This document shows, piece by piece, positions 1-9,667 of a DNA stretch of 64,000 nt. Under the pieces are notes generated by a model that had not been told where the DNA came from, did no database searches, and saw only the letters and a list, made by a program, of their open reading frames with translations. Every line of letters starts with the position of its first letter. Within the stretch, counting starts at the first letter, position 1. The translations under genes and the position numbers were made by a program. The stretch spans positions 1-64,000 of the forward strand of contig VGZH01000008.1 in assembly GCA_016872645.1 (NCBI GenBank), in the 5' to 3' direction. This DNA comes from Planctomycetota bacterium. GTDB taxonomy: Bacteria > Planctomycetota > Planctomycetia > Planctomycetales > Planctomycetaceae.

Positions 1-2
1 AG

Positions 3-75
3 CTCCTCGACTTGGACTCGAACCAAGAACCTAGCGGTTAACAGCCGCTCGCTCTACCGATTGAGCTATCGAGGA
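3..75 (-). tRNA. tRNA-Asn (anticodon GTT)
   Basis: Read on the minus strand, the stretch folds as a cloverleaf. The seven-base acceptor arms TCCTCGA and TCGAGGA pair, the T arm carries GGTTCGAGTCC, and the anticodon loop is CTGTTAACC with GTT in the centre. The discriminator base is G, as expected for Asn. CCA is not encoded. The gene lies 92 bases downstream of the alaC-like gene on the same strand. Confidence 0.95.
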
Positions 76-167
76 ATTGTCACGAACGCGGATGATCGTG
101 AATGAGGCGGGCTGTGTACCGGATGCCACAAGGTGTTGCAAGCCTTTCTGCGATTCGGTTTTGACCA

Positions 168-1400
168 TCAAACAACGGCCGGTTCGGGTTTGAGGCAACG
201 GCCGATTTCTCGGACGGCCTGGCGAAGACGTTGGGTGTTCTCGACGATCGCCAGACGCAGGTAGCCTTCCCCTTCTTCGCCGAAACCTCGGCCGGGGCTG
301 ACGGCGACACCGGCATCGTTGAGCAATTTCATCGCGAACGGAATTGAACCCATTTCGGACCACGGTTCGGGAATTTTCGCCCAAACAAACATGCCGGCTT
401 TAGGAGCATCGATATCCCAGCCTTGGCGGTTGAGGCCGTCGACCAACGAGTCGCGGCGGTGTTGGTATTCCACACAGAGTCGTTCAATCGCCTCGTCGCC
501 GTGCCGCATCGCAACGATCGCGGAGATTTGGATCGCCTGGAAGATGCCGTAGTCGTAGTAGCCCTTGATCGTACCGAGCGCCCGAACCATTTCTGAATTG
601 CCGCTGCAAAAACCGATGCGCCAGCCGGCCATACTGTAGCCTTTGCTCATCGTCGTCAGTTCCACGCCGACATCGATCGCTCCGGGAGTCGCCAAAAAGC
701 TGGGAGCCTGATATCCGTCGTAGCAGATGTCCGCGTAGGCAAAGTCGCTGATAACCAGGAAGCCGTACTTCTTCGCCAGCGCGACCAGGTCGACATAAAA
801 GTTTTGCTCGATGCAGGTGCCGGACGGGTTGTGCGGGAAGTTGACGATGACCAGCTTCGGCTTGGGGAAAAGGTGCTCGCAGGTGTAGGCGATGTTGGAA
901 AGAAACTCTTGCGGGTTGCGAACGTCGAGCGCGATCACGTTGCCGGACGCGAGCATTACGGAATACGAGTGAATCGGGAACGTCGGCGCTGGAACGATTG
1001 CTGTGTCCCCCGGTCCCATCAAGGCCAGGCACATGTGGCTGAAGCCTTCCTTGGAGCCGATGCAGGCAATCACCTCCGATTGCGGATTGAGCGACACGCC
1101 GTACTTTCGGTCGTAGCGTTTGGCGACTTCTCGGCGCAGGTTCTCGACACCGTTACTGACGGAGTAGCGGTGATTCCGGGCGTCGGACAGCGCCTCGATC
1201 ATCTTATCGATGATGAACTGTTCGGGTGGGTCGGTGGGATTACCCATGCCGAGGTCGATCACGTCGACGCCGTCTTGTCGCTTTTTGTGCTTAAGCTTGT
1301 TGATCTTGCCGAAGAGGTACGGCGGCAGACGCTTGACGCGGTCGGCCACCGGGATCTTGAAAGGCTCGTCGGAAAAAGACGCTTCGGTTTCACTTCTCAT
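168..1400 (-). CDS. alaC: AlaC-like PLP-dependent aminotransferase (class I/II)
   Basis: This is a 410-residue fold-type I aminotransferase, probably making alanine from pyruvate and glutamate in the cytoplasm. The N-terminal RLPPYLF stretch, GMGNPT near residue 50, NFPHNPSG near 187-194 and the PLP lysine in [12 protein letters not shown] near 253 run through the whole length as in E. coli AlaC and related LL-diaminopimelate aminotransferases. The frame is open 45 codons further upstream, but that part looks unlike the family, so I chose the ATG at 1400. No strong ribosome-binding site precedes it. LL-diaminopimelate aminotransferase is the main alternative, since the two families are close. 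Confidence 0.88.
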   Translation of the reverse strand: MRSETEASFSDEPFKIPVADRVKRLPPYLFGKINKLKHKKRQDGVDVIDLGMGNPTDPPEQFIIDKMIEALSDARNHRYSVSNGVENLRREVAKRYDRKYGVSLNPQSEVIACIGSKEGFSHMCLALMGPGDTAIVPAPTFPIHSYSVMLASGNVIALDVRNPQEFLSNIAYTCEHLFPKPKLVIVNFPHNPSGTCIEQNFYVDLVALAKKYGFLVISDFAYADICYDGYQAPSFLATPGAIDVGVELTTMSKGYSMAGWRIGFCSGNSEMVRALGTIKGYYDYGIFQAIQISAIVAMRHGDEAIERLCVEYQHRRDSLVDGLNRQGWDIDAPKAGMFVWAKIPEPWSEMGSIPFAMKLLNDAGVAVSPGRGFGEEGEGYLRLAIVENTQRLRQAVREIGRCLKPEPAVV

Positions 1401-1635
1401 AGTGGCAGGGAGCGCAAAGTGAGGCGAGGGAATGGAACCAGCCAAGGTCGGGCACGGCTCCGCAGACATTGGAGGGTGAACGGATTCTACCAATCTGTCG
1501 ATTGATGAGAAGTTCGTCGTCGGCACCGAAGACATGCACGCCTCAAGATGACGGAAGTCGGCGATTCAAATCATGGGACCGCAGCCCCCGTAACATTGAC
1601 CGGCAATGCTTCGTGATCAGCAGACTTTGGAATGA

Positions 1636-2916
1636 TTACTGGGAAGTGGCCGTTGATCGTTTTGGCGTTGTCCGAGTTGCGGGTTGTCCGATTTCATCGT
1701 TGTCATTGCTGGTTGCGGTGGCTGGTTTCACGCTTTTGTTGTTGGCTGGCCCCTTCGCACTGGCCTGACGGATCGGGTTGGCATTGTCCGAGGCCGAGTT
1801 GATCTTCGAGGCTGGCCGGGTTCCAGTGGGCTTTGTGCCATCCGGTCGAGCGACGTTCGTAGGCTTCGATCCGCCGGTAGCCTCACCGGTGTAGTAGTTG
1901 TGAACCTGCGTTTCTTTTTTCAGATTGTCGAAGACAATCGCGACCTGTTCCTGAGTCTTTTGCCGTTTGATTTGATCTTCGAGTTCCGCCTGGATCTCCT
2001 GATCGAGTTCTTCAACAACCGGTTTCGTGCGACCTTCGCACTTCAAGATGACGTATCGCTGTGCCGCGTCGTCAAGCTGCACGACGGCGGAGACCTCGCC
2101 TGGTTTCAGTTTGAAGGCAGCCGTTTCGATGTTTGGGCTGCCAGAGTGTCGTGGAATTGGCGGGACGCTGCCGTCCAGCGACTTGCTGGATTGGTCAATG
2201 GAGAATTCTTGGACGTACTTTTCAAAGTTTTCTGGGTCTTCCTTGGCTTTCTGCCAAGCCGCCTGAGCTCGCCTCAAATTGTCACACAGGATCATGCGAA
2301 CCTTGACGCGCGGGCCGTACTCGCGTTGAAACGCTTTATCGACTTCCGCTTTTGTGACTTGGATCTCAGTGCCCGCGAGTTTTCGCAAGGCGAGCATTGG
2401 CCAAATGACGTCTCGTTGGTACTGCGTCGGGTTGATGTTCCGTTCGGCCTGCAGCATTTGCAGGTATTGCTCGGTCGGAATTTTGAATTCAGCGGCGATG
2501 CGCACAATCTCTTTGTTGACCTCGGCGGAGGTCACTTCAATTCCCCGGGCCTGGCAGGCGAGTTGAATTGTCGCGCGATTGATCATGTTGTCGAGCACTT
2601 CTTTTCCCAGCCGTGCCACGCATTCCTTCGCGACCTCGTCATCGCTGATCGTGAGCACCTTGCCATCCAGGCTAATCCGGGCGGCAAAATTATTTTTTTG
2701 CGCGGCAGGCGACGCAGCGGAGGGCGTTCCCGTCTTGTTCAGTGAAACCTTGCCGGACGTGCCGTCCTTCGCGCTCGCGCGAGTTCCTTGCTCTTCGGCG
2801 GCAGTGCCCGGCGAGGCGCGGAAACACTGAAAGATGATCGCGGCTCCGAGCACAGCGGCTCCGGTTCCGGCGGCGACCCACAAAATTTTGGAGTGCGAAC
2901 GAATCTGACCTGTCAT
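1636..2916 (-). CDS. Membrane-anchored PpiC/SurA-type peptidyl-prolyl isomerase
   Basis: This is a 426-residue protein with one N-terminal membrane segment at about residues 10-32, so it is probably anchored in the inner membrane facing the periplasm. A SurA-like N-terminal helical part (about 75-200) is followed by a parvulin rotamase domain at about 203-297 (RVKVRMIL start, LKPGEVS and YVILKCEGR near the end). The last 100 residues are Pro/Ala/Thr/Asn-rich and look disordered. It likely folds envelope proteins, and its downstream neighbours in the genome are other exported proteins. I chose the ATG at 2916 because the membrane segment follows directly and AGGGA lies upstream; the frame is open a further 44 codons of basic sequence. 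Confidence 0.85.
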   Translation of the reverse strand: MTGQIRSHSKILWVAAGTGAAVLGAAIIFQCFRASPGTAAEEQGTRASAKDGTSGKVSLNKTGTPSAASPAAQKNNFAARISLDGKVLTISDDEVAKECVARLGKEVLDNMINRATIQLACQARGIEVTSAEVNKEIVRIAAEFKIPTEQYLQMLQAERNINPTQYQRDVIWPMLALRKLAGTEIQVTKAEVDKAFQREYGPRVKVRMILCDNLRRAQAAWQKAKEDPENFEKYVQEFSIDQSSKSLDGSVPPIPRHSGSPNIETAAFKLKPGEVSAVVQLDDAAQRYVILKCEGRTKPVVEELDQEIQAELEDQIKRQKTQEQVAIVFDNLKKETQVHNYYTGEATGGSKPTNVARPDGTKPTGTRPASKINSASDNANPIRQASAKGPANNKSVKPATATSNDNDEIGQPATRTTPKRSTATSQ

Positions 2917-3080
2917 GGCTTTGCATCCCTGCCGCCATGTGCGGCGTCTGTGTACGAGACGATCAGCCGATTTCCCCCGGCCGATTTGAGGCGGCGGGTT
3001 ATAGGCCAGCCTCGAAAAACGGGTCAATGGGTGTTCGCAGCAGGGCAAGGCGTCGCAACCGCCCCCGCATTTCCTCTGTG

Positions 3081-4028
3081 TTATTTGCTCTTCGGCGGCG
3101 ATTCCGGCGACTTGCGGCGCGGAGCGTCGAGGTAGCGAAAGCCAGCGTTCGGGTTGTTCTTGTCGAACGCGAAGGCATCAACATTGTCGAGGAAGTGTTT
3201 CACGTAAACCAGCGGGATCGCGAAGCCCAAGCCCTCACCGAACAGCACTTTCATGTTGGTTACGCCGATGACTTCACCGCGTGCGTTGAACAGCGGTCCG
3301 CCGCTGTTGCCCGGATTGATTTGCGTCGTCGTTTGAATGTAGGTCAGCCCCTCGCGATTGCGGTTCTTCGTGCTGACGATCCCTTTCGAGACCGAGCGTT
3401 CCAGTCCCAGAGGGTTGCCGATCGCGAAGACTTCTTCCCCTTCCTTTTGGTCGTCGGCCTCGGATAACAAAACCGGCTTGAACACCAAATCTTTTTGTTC
3501 AGGGATTTGCAGCAGAGCCAGATCGAGGAACTGGTTCATGGCGACGATCTTCACCTCGTCGATGCGCCGCCGAGCGTATCCGCCCTTCGTATCCTTCATG
3601 AACAGCGTCACGGCGATGCGAGTTTCCTTTTCAATCACGTGGTAGTTCGTCACGCAGTGCCCGCGTGCATTCACGATGAACCCGGAGCCGAGTCCGCCCG
3701 GCGTTTGTACCAGCACGACACCGTCGCCGAATTCGTTGGCGAGTTCTTTGACCGGCTTCAGCGGCAGTTTCGCAACCGAGTACAGGTCACCCTTTTTGAC
3801 CTCGGCTTTCGCTCCGACTTTGTCGAAGCTGGCTGACCGGGACTTGATGCGGTCGGTCGGAATCTTGAGGACATCGACCCCGATGTCGATCACGACGATT
3901 TCCGCACCGTCTTTGAGGATCTCCCCCTCAATGCGACTGCCGTTGGTCAGTTCGATGACTTCGGCGAATGAAACGGTCGCGGTCAGGGCCACGATCAGGC
4001 AAGCGAGCCTTCCAGAATGACGCGGCAT
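3081..4028 (-). CDS. Exported HtrA/DegP-like trypsin-fold serine protease without PDZ
   Basis: This is a 315-residue protein with a signal peptide ending near residue 22 (SFA). Residues 23-62 form a small beta-rich module (VIELTNGSRIEG). The S1C catalytic triad is complete: His130 in TNYHV, Asp169 in FLDLALL and Ser242 in NPGNSGGP. No PDZ domain follows, so substrate choice probably differs from classical DegP. A good AAGGGA site precedes the ATG. The gene sits between the PpiC isomerase and a haem lipoprotein on the same strand, which suggests envelope quality control. The N-terminal module resembles the start of the HEAT-repeat protein at 24466-25767. Confidence 0.88.
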   Translation of the reverse strand: MPRHSGRLACLIVALTATVSFAEVIELTNGSRIEGEILKDGAEIVVIDIGVDVLKIPTDRIKSRSASFDKVGAKAEVKKGDLYSVAKLPLKPVKELANEFGDGVVLVQTPGGLGSGFIVNARGHCVTNYHVIEKETRIAVTLFMKDTKGGYARRRIDEVKIVAMNQFLDLALLQIPEQKDLVFKPVLLSEADDQKEGEEVFAIGNPLGLERSVSKGIVSTKNRNREGLTYIQTTTQINPGNSGGPLFNARGEVIGVTNMKVLFGEGLGFAIPLVYVKHFLDNVDAFAFDKNNPNAGFRYLDAPRRKSPESPPKSK

Positions 4029-4062
4029 GAGTTCCCTTTTGAATGCAGGTTCACAATCAAAA

Positions 4063-5166
4063 TTACGGTTTGAATTTCGGATGGCAGTCGTTGCAGGACT
4101 TGGAAACTTTGATGATCCCTTCGCCGTACAACGCGAAGTTGCCTGATTTGGCGGCCTCGGAGATTTGCTTGCCCCCTTCGATCAGCGGCTTCGCGAAGCT
4201 GGCGAATTCCGCATCGCCGTCCCAGCCGAATCCTGGTTCGGACAGGATTGAACCCAAGAACGTGAGGACCGCTCCTTCTTGGGCCGTCTTATCGGCTTCC
4301 TTCTTCAGGATCGCCTCGCTGGAGACGATGGACTTCAGAACCTCTTCCGATTTCTTGATCCGCTTCATGATCGCGACCAAGTTGCCACCGACCGCGTCGC
4401 CAAAAGCCTTTTCGGCTTCGGCATCGGGCAAGCCAGCCGGCTCGGAGCCTTTCAGGATGTCATCGATCTTTGCAAAAGCCTCCGAGACTGCTTCGAAGCT
4501 GTTCTTGGTCTTTCCATCCTTTGACAATGTGATTTCGCCAATCTTCCAGGAGAGGTCACGAACGTATTTGGCGTTCTTCTTCCAGGAGACTTCATCCGGA
4601 TGCTTCGAGGCTGCGACAGCGAGTACGGCCAACGTCGCCGCTTCGGGAGCGATCTCCAGCAGGCTGGAGTTGTAGGCGGTGACCGACGCGGTCTTACCTG
4701 CCAAATAATTGCGAACGTTCTTGATCTCGTTGGTCAGCGAATCTTTGTCGATGAGGTCTTTGATTGACGCTCCACCGCCGGACTCTTTCGGTGTCTCCTT
4801 TGCAGGTGTCGTTGTCTCTGCAGTCGAAGTTCCTTTAGGGGCATCGTTTGTGGCAACGGCACTGTCTGGCGCAGTTCCCGTTTGAGTGTTGGCAGCGATC
4901 GTCAGGGGCTTGTCAAAGAAGACATCGTACGGAATGCCGTCAATCATCTTCGGACCGCCGGCGCTGCCTTCGGCTTTGATGCCGTCCGACTTCGGGCGTT
5001 TTGATTCACTCTGGTTTGGGTTGGACTGCGTTTCATTCGTGTTCGCGGTCCCTTTGGCGACTCCTTCGCTCGAGCCGCCGCACCCGGCGATCGAGACCAA
5101 CAAACCGCACACCCCGGTGAGCAACACGCCGCAGCAACATCGCTGGAGGGACGATGACAGGTTCAT
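4063..5166 (-). CDS. Lipoprotein with C-terminal cytochrome c' type haem site
   Basis: This is a 367-residue lipoprotein. The signal peptide ends in a lipobox with Cys29 (SIAGC). Residues 30-130 are low-complexity Ser/Thr/Pro/Ala. The rest is mostly helical and closes with CNDCH at residues 358-362, a c-type haem binding site only five residues from the C-terminus, as in class II cytochromes c'. The long helices before it fit a four-helix bundle, and an earlier part (about 150-240) looks similar in length, so two bundles are possible. The role may be electron transfer or gas binding at the envelope. GAGGA precedes the ATG. Confidence 0.75.
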   Translation of the reverse strand: MNLSSSLQRCCCGVLLTGVCGLLVSIAGCGGSSEGVAKGTANTNETQSNPNQSESKRPKSDGIKAEGSAGGPKMIDGIPYDVFFDKPLTIAANTQTGTAPDSAVATNDAPKGTSTAETTTPAKETPKESGGGASIKDLIDKDSLTNEIKNVRNYLAGKTASVTAYNSSLLEIAPEAATLAVLAVAASKHPDEVSWKKNAKYVRDLSWKIGEITLSKDGKTKNSFEAVSEAFAKIDDILKGSEPAGLPDAEAEKAFGDAVGGNLVAIMKRIKKSEEVLKSIVSSEAILKKEADKTAQEGAVLTFLGSILSEPGFGWDGDAEFASFAKPLIEGGKQISEAAKSGNFALYGEGIIKVSKSCNDCHPKFKP

Positions 5167-5262
5167 GCAATGGTTTCCTCAAAAGATTGCGTTGGCAGGA
5201 TTATGAAGGCTGAGCCTGCGACGACGCAACGCCGTGCCGTCGACCGGACGTGGGCAATCGGT

Positions 5263-5913
5263 CTATAAATCGCAAACGAGCGGCACGAATGAAAACCTCC
5301 CCAGCGACTCTTCCCGCAGTTCACCGTATTGCCGAGTAAATCGGATCATTGTCTGTCCGCTCCCCGAGTCGCCGATCGGGATGATGATTCGGCCTCCCTC
5401 GGTCAGTTGGTTCAGAAACGCAGCTGGCAATCGCTCGGCTGCGGCCGTCACGACGATCACATCGAACGGAGATTGCTCCGCCCAGCCAAGCGATCCGTCC
5501 TCCAACTTGGTGCAAACGTTTTCAAAACCGAGACGATTTAGTCGCGGCGTTGCAGTTTCCAGCAGGGCTGGCCATCGCTCGATGGTGAAAACCTCCTTTG
5601 CCAAGCAGGCCAGCACGGCGGCTCCGTAGCCAGTTCCCGTGCCGATTTCGAGGACTCGTTCGTCGCCATGCAACTGCGCCGCTTGAGCCATGAAGGCGAC
5701 CGTGTACGGTTGCGAGATGGTCTGGCCCAACTCGACCGGCAATGCACGATCGTCGTAGGCGTGCGATCGCAGCGGCCCGGGCACGAACTCCTCGCGTGGG
5801 ACTCGTTGCATCGCGGCGAGCACACGTTCGTCCGAGATGCCACGTGCTTTCAAATGCTTCTCGAGCATTCGGAGTTTCGAGGCGGCAAGGTGATCCGAAA
5901 CGGCCATCGACAT
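5263..5913 (-). CDS. pcm: Protein-L-isoaspartate O-methyltransferase
   Basis: This is a 216-residue cytosolic SAM-dependent enzyme that methylates isoaspartyl residues in damaged proteins. Family marks are VPREEFVP, the LGQTISQPYTVAFM stretch and the SAM-binding loop VLEIGTGTGYGAAVL. Length is normal for the family. GGAG lies four bases before the first ATG and ten before an in-frame ATG two codons later, so either may be used. The DUF486 gene ends 16 bases upstream on the same strand. Confidence 0.95.
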   Translation of the reverse strand: MSMAVSDHLAASKLRMLEKHLKARGISDERVLAAMQRVPREEFVPGPLRSHAYDDRALPVELGQTISQPYTVAFMAQAAQLHGDERVLEIGTGTGYGAAVLACLAKEVFTIERWPALLETATPRLNRLGFENVCTKLEDGSLGWAEQSPFDVIVVTAAAERLPAAFLNQLTEGGRIIIPIGDSGSGQTMIRFTRQYGELREESLGRFSFVPLVCDL

Positions 5914-5929
5914 CCGACTCCGATCAGGA

Positions 5930-6337
5930 TCAAGTTTCGTCGGAGTGCATCACTTCCGCATGGGATTGCAGTGCGGATGACTCTGGCTGCCACTTGTCGA
6001 AGAAGGCAAAGAACACGGCGGCGAAGACACATCCGAACGCCACGAGGTAATTCCACTTCAACGACTCACGCAGAAACAGCATCGAGAATCCGCAGAACAC
6101 CACCAGCGTGATCGCCTCTTGCATGATCTTGAGCTGTGCAACCGGGAACTCGCGATGTCCAATCCGATTGGCCGGCACTTGCAGGCAGTATTCAAAGAGC
6201 GCGATGCCCCAACTGACGCCGATAGCGATCCAGATCGGCCCGGTCTTGATCTGCGGCCACTTCAGATGACCGTACCACGCGAACGTCATGAAGATGTTCG
6301 ACAGCGTCAGCAACAGCGTCGTCCAAAAAAGAGTCAT
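5930..6337 (-). CDS. DUF486 family small membrane protein (DMT-like)
   Basis: This is a 135-residue protein with four predicted membrane helices and the family signatures TFAWYGHLK, REFPVAQLKIMQE and FAFFDKWQPE. Its function is unknown; the fold resembles small drug/metabolite transporter halves. I chose the ATG at 6337 because GAGGGA lies seven bases upstream. A start 30 bases further upstream would overlap the preceding gene. It lies between a cysteine-cluster protein gene and pcm on the same strand with short gaps, so co-transcription is likely. Confidence 0.9.
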   Translation of the reverse strand: MTLFWTTLLLTLSNIFMTFAWYGHLKWPQIKTGPIWIAIGVSWGIALFEYCLQVPANRIGHREFPVAQLKIMQEAITLVVFCGFSMLFLRESLKWNYLVAFGCVFAAVFFAFFDKWQPESSALQSHAEVMHSDET

Positions 6338-6351
6338 AGCCGATCCCTCGC

Positions 6352-7632
6352 TTACTGAGAGTACCACCGAATGAGTCTGGGAATCTCGTCCATCTGGGCT
6401 AGCGTACGGACACGTTTACGGAAACCGAATGAGCCGAAGATGGGGGAGTACCCGTGATGATGGTCAGAAATCGTCAACGCCTGCGAGACATCGTCGGCAG
6501 TGAGTTGTGTTCTACCCTGGCTGGCGGCAAGCCATCGGGCGATCCACATCGTCGCTGGGAAGATCAACGCGAGGCTCTGAAATCCTTCGACCAATGGAAC
6601 GCCGTAGTACGCCGGCCCGCAGAAGTGCAGGCCTTGGACCTTCACTCGGAAGTAGCGTGTCCAAAGCTCTTCGCTCTCGGCTGGAATTCCAAATGATTGT
6701 TCGAGCGACTCGAAGGAGACCTCTCGAAAGATTGTCTGCAACGGCGGGGTGTTGCCGATTCCGCGAGCGAACTTCGTCGCCGCGCGAAACAGTTTCCAAC
6801 GGCCGCGCCAACCGGACGCCAGATCGGCGGCAGTGTCTTTGCGAGCGTATTGCGCGGTCAGCATTCGAAATTGCATTCGTGCGAGTGCGCCCGGAGGACC
6901 GCCAGTGAGTTTCCATTGTCCTTCCGCCATCGGCAGGCCAACTTCGTGGACCGATTGACGAATGATGTCGAGAAACTCGGTCAGGAGCGTGCCGCTGAGT
7001 TTGTCAAAGCGGCTTTCGCCGACGATATCTAGCCAGAGCAAGATCAGTTGCAGTTTGACTCCAATCGAAGCAGTCGTTGATGCCAAGTCATAGTCGATCG
7101 CATCCACGAAGCGACGGAAGTCTGGCCAATCGACTCGCTCGCGCGCGGATACGGCAGGGGGAGGGGTACGCTCATGGCCTTCGGGGACGATGGCTCGCGC
7201 GAGTTGCTTGATCTCGTCCGCGTTCTGTTTCATCGAACGGCCACGATTGGCGACAACCGACGGACAACTGAATCGCAGGCTGACCGTCGCCTGCTTGCCC
7301 GCGGGATGAACCGCATACGGGTAGATGCGACACGCGAGCGGTTTCGCGGCCTCGCCAAACTTAGCATGAATGCGGCAGAGTCCTTGCTCGTTCAGGAACA
7401 CACAGGCTCCGTCGGCTTGATGCGCGAGCCGATATCGCTTCGCCCATGGTGGCCCGCCTTGCCGCTCGAACAGCGCGTTGCCGGTTGGCGTGCCATCATT
7501 TGCAGTCCAGCCTTGAGACAGGATTCGCTGCCGTTCCTCCTCAGTGACTTCGATCGCGTGTTGCCGACAACAACCTCCACAGTTGTGACAACTCCAGTTC
7601 TGAATCGTTGGCAGGGTGAGCGAGATGGCCAT
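6352..7632 (-). CDS. YkgJ-family cysteine cluster protein (FliB-like)
   Basis: This is a 426-residue protein. The N-terminal SCHNCGGCCRQH (Cys15, 18, 21, 22), a later GLCRIH, and KPLACRIYPY near residue 105 form the cysteine pattern of the YkgJ family, which includes flagellin lysine N-methylase FliB and probably binds metal or an Fe-S cluster. The remaining 300 residues are helical and without a recognised domain. GAGG lies seven bases before the ATG. No flagellar gene is nearby, so methylation of flagellin is not supported here. It follows trpA by 22 bases. Confidence 0.8.
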   Translation of the reverse strand: MAISLTLPTIQNWSCHNCGGCCRQHAIEVTEEERQRILSQGWTANDGTPTGNALFERQGGPPWAKRYRLAHQADGACVFLNEQGLCRIHAKFGEAAKPLACRIYPYAVHPAGKQATVSLRFSCPSVVANRGRSMKQNADEIKQLARAIVPEGHERTPPPAVSARERVDWPDFRRFVDAIDYDLASTTASIGVKLQLILLWLDIVGESRFDKLSGTLLTEFLDIIRQSVHEVGLPMAEGQWKLTGGPPGALARMQFRMLTAQYARKDTAADLASGWRGRWKLFRAATKFARGIGNTPPLQTIFREVSFESLEQSFGIPAESEELWTRYFRVKVQGLHFCGPAYYGVPLVEGFQSLALIFPATMWIARWLAASQGRTQLTADDVSQALTISDHHHGYSPIFGSFGFRKRVRTLAQMDEIPRLIRWYSQ

Positions 7633-7654
7633 GATCGTGCCTCAACGCTCGACC

Positions 7655-8491
7655 TTAGCGAGTGGCGTGCGTGGCGGCGACCATCTTCGCCGCGAAGTCG
7701 CCAATGTCACGCAGCACGTGAAGCGTGGCCTCTGAGTTGTTCGACAGGCGTTCGAGTTGTCGCACGATCGCCGAACCCACAATGACTCCGTCGGCCAAGC
7801 CACGCAGCGTTCCGACTTGTTCCGGCTTGCTGACTCCGAACCCGACAGCAAGCGGCAGACTCGTTTTGCCGCGCAGACGCTTGAGTTGGCCAGAGAGTTC
7901 TTCCGGTAGTTGATCTCGCGCGCCGGTCGTGCCGGCGATCGAGATACAGTACACGAAGCCGCTGCCGGTCTCGGCGATGCGGTCCTCTCGGACGGGAGTT
8001 GTGGTTGGTGCCACAAGTTGAACGGCATCTAGCCCAGCCTTGCGAATCTCGCTCGCGACTTCACCCGCCTCATCGGCGGGAAGATCAGGGATGATGAGTC
8101 CAGAGAAGCCGGCCGTCTTCGCGCCCTCCACGAAGGCCGCGGTTCCGATTCGGAAGACGATCGCGTAGCTGACCATCGCGACCAGCGGGGGGATCTTGCC
8201 GCCATCCGGACCGCTCGTGAGTTGTTGGATCCCGGAGAAGATGTCGTTGACTTGCAGGCCGCGGGACAATGCTCGTGTGTAACTGGCTTGAATCACTGGG
8301 CCGTCAGCAATCGGATCGCTGTATGGGAAGCCGACCTCGATCAGGTCGACACCTCGGCTGGCAAGTTCACGGATCAATGCCATCGACGTCGCGACGTCAG
8401 GGTCACCGACGGTGACGAATGGCATGAAGGCCATATGGCCTTGAGCCTTCAAGGCCGCAAACGTGGCGGCGATGCGTGTCGGTGTGGTCAT
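7655..8491 (-). CDS. trpA: Tryptophan synthase alpha chain
   Basis: This 278-residue TIM-barrel cleaves indole-3-glycerol phosphate to indole and glyceraldehyde 3-phosphate, the first half of the last step of tryptophan synthesis. The catalytic Glu52 and Asp63 lie in EVGFPYSDPIADGP, and the phosphate loop GFGVSKPEQV is near the end. AGGA precedes the ATG, which is only six bases after the FabZ-like stop codon, so trpA probably shares the mRNA of the acyl-lipid genes. No trpB is next to it; trpC lies alone 12 kb away. Confidence 0.96.
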   Translation of the reverse strand: MTTPTRIAATFAALKAQGHMAFMPFVTVGDPDVATSMALIRELASRGVDLIEVGFPYSDPIADGPVIQASYTRALSRGLQVNDIFSGIQQLTSGPDGGKIPPLVAMVSYAIVFRIGTAAFVEGAKTAGFSGLIIPDLPADEAGEVASEIRKAGLDAVQLVAPTTTPVREDRIAETGSGFVYCISIAGTTGARDQLPEELSGQLKRLRGKTSLPLAVGFGVSKPEQVGTLRGLADGVIVGSAIVRQLERLSNNSEATLHVLRDIGDFAAKMVAATHATR

Positions 8492-8497
8492 GCTGTC

Positions 8498-8971
8498 CTA
8501 CGCACCCGCCTTGCCGACTTCCATGACGCTCAGCAGGCCGCCGATCGAGAAGACGAAATTCTTTTGGTCGAGATGTTTGAAATCGCCGCTCTGGTCGATG
8601 TGCGAAAAGATGATCTCGGCCTCCGCGACCAGTCGTTCGCCGACATGAGCGGTGACTTCGACCGAGCCACCTTCCGCGCTGTCGTTTATCAGCTTGGCAG
8701 TGTAGGTCAGCGTGTCGCCGGGGACGACGAAGCCGTGGTAGGTGACGTTTGGAACTTTCGCCAGGATGACAATGTGTGCAAAATTGTTCTTTTCGCCGAG
8801 CAGGATGCCGCCCGTCTGAGCCATACCCTCGAGCATCAGCGACCCCGGCATCACCGGGAAACCGGGGAAATGGTCGTGTAAATGCTCTTCGGCCAAGGTG
8901 ACGTTCTTGATCGCCTTGGCGTACTGACCGCTTTGCAGTTCGGTGAAGCGATCAATCCAGAACCAACGCAT
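8498..8971 (-). CDS. fabZ: FabZ-like hotdog 3-hydroxyacyl-ACP dehydratase
   Basis: This is a 157-residue single hotdog domain. The active-site pair of the FabZ family is present: His34 in HDHFPGFPVMPG and Glu48 in MLEGMAQ. It should dehydrate 3-hydroxyacyl chains on acyl carrier protein. I chose the ATG at 8971, with AGG six bases upstream; a TTG two codons earlier is also open. It is the last acyl-chain gene of a four-gene minus-strand cassette (second FabZ-like, FabG, ACP, this gene) that runs on into trpA. Confidence 0.87.
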   Translation of the reverse strand: MRWFWIDRFTELQSGQYAKAIKNVTLAEEHLHDHFPGFPVMPGSLMLEGMAQTGGILLGEKNNFAHIVILAKVPNVTYHGFVVPGDTLTYTAKLINDSAEGGSVEVTAHVGERLVAEAEIIFSHIDQSGDFKHLDQKNFVFSIGGLLSVMEVGKAGA

Positions 8972-9102
8972 GAGCAACCTTTAGAGTGCGGCTTGACGCC
9001 GATTTCCTCTGCGGCCGAGCCGCGTTCTTTCGTTGAGACATTCACGAAACAAAAACGGCTCCGCCGCAATCCAAAGCAGCGTCAAGCCGCCGCAACCCCA
9101 AT

Positions 9103-9489
9103 CTAGGCCGCCAATTTTCGCTGCACGAATTTGATGAGCATCTGGACGGTGAACATGTCTTTGATGTTCTCGACCTTCGGGTCCTTGGCGAAGGTGTCGA
9201 TGTCGATGTGCGGCACTTTCGTGCGCAGAGCGGCGATCCCTTCGGCGGTGACGAGCCCGTCTTTGACAAAGCCGGCATCGGCCGACGCAAGATCTTCCGG
9301 GAACAACTCACCGCGCGGAATCTTGATGCTGAAGTTCTTTTCCAGTCGAAACACGATGTCGAGAAAGTCGATCGACTCAGCACCGAGATCAGCCTCCAAG
9401 CGTGATTCGAGCGTCACCTCGTCGTCATCGACTCCCAAAGCGTCAACCAGGGTGTCACGGACCTTCGTGAAGATTTCGTCGGACGTCAT
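9103..9489 (-). CDS. acpP: Acyl carrier protein with long C-terminal extension
   Basis: This 128-residue protein begins with a normal ACP fold: RLEADLGAESIDFLDIV contains Ser39, the phosphopantetheine site, with the usual DSL written as ESI. Typical ACPs are about 78 residues; here roughly 40 extra residues follow (TAEGIAALRTKVP onwards), partly inserted as a longer helix region. GAGAGG precedes the ATG. The partners FabG and two FabZ-like enzymes lie on either side, so it probably carries chains for them. Because of the extension I would not assume it is the housekeeping ACP. Confidence 0.85.
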   Translation of the reverse strand: MTSDEIFTKVRDTLVDALGVDDDEVTLESRLEADLGAESIDFLDIVFRLEKNFSIKIPRGELFPEDLASADAGFVKDGLVTAEGIAALRTKVPHIDIDTFAKDPKVENIKDMFTVQMLIKFVQRKLAA

Positions 9490-9667
9490 TCCAACCTCTC
9501 TTGGCCTGTCGCGCGGCCGGCCTGTTTCCAGCCAGCCTGCCGCTCAACGCAGCCGAACCGTTCTCGCAGTTCGTCACGGCCACCGGCCTCGCGAGCCGAC
9601 CGGCAACCACCCACTATGAATCAAGAACCTCGGCTTCCCAGGAAACCGGGGTTCTGGACACGCTCCG

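Noticed and set aside
1684-2745. 353-codon plus-strand frame opposite the PpiC gene
   Set aside because: It is antisense to the rotamase gene with no start site or domain; it is a shadow of codon bias.
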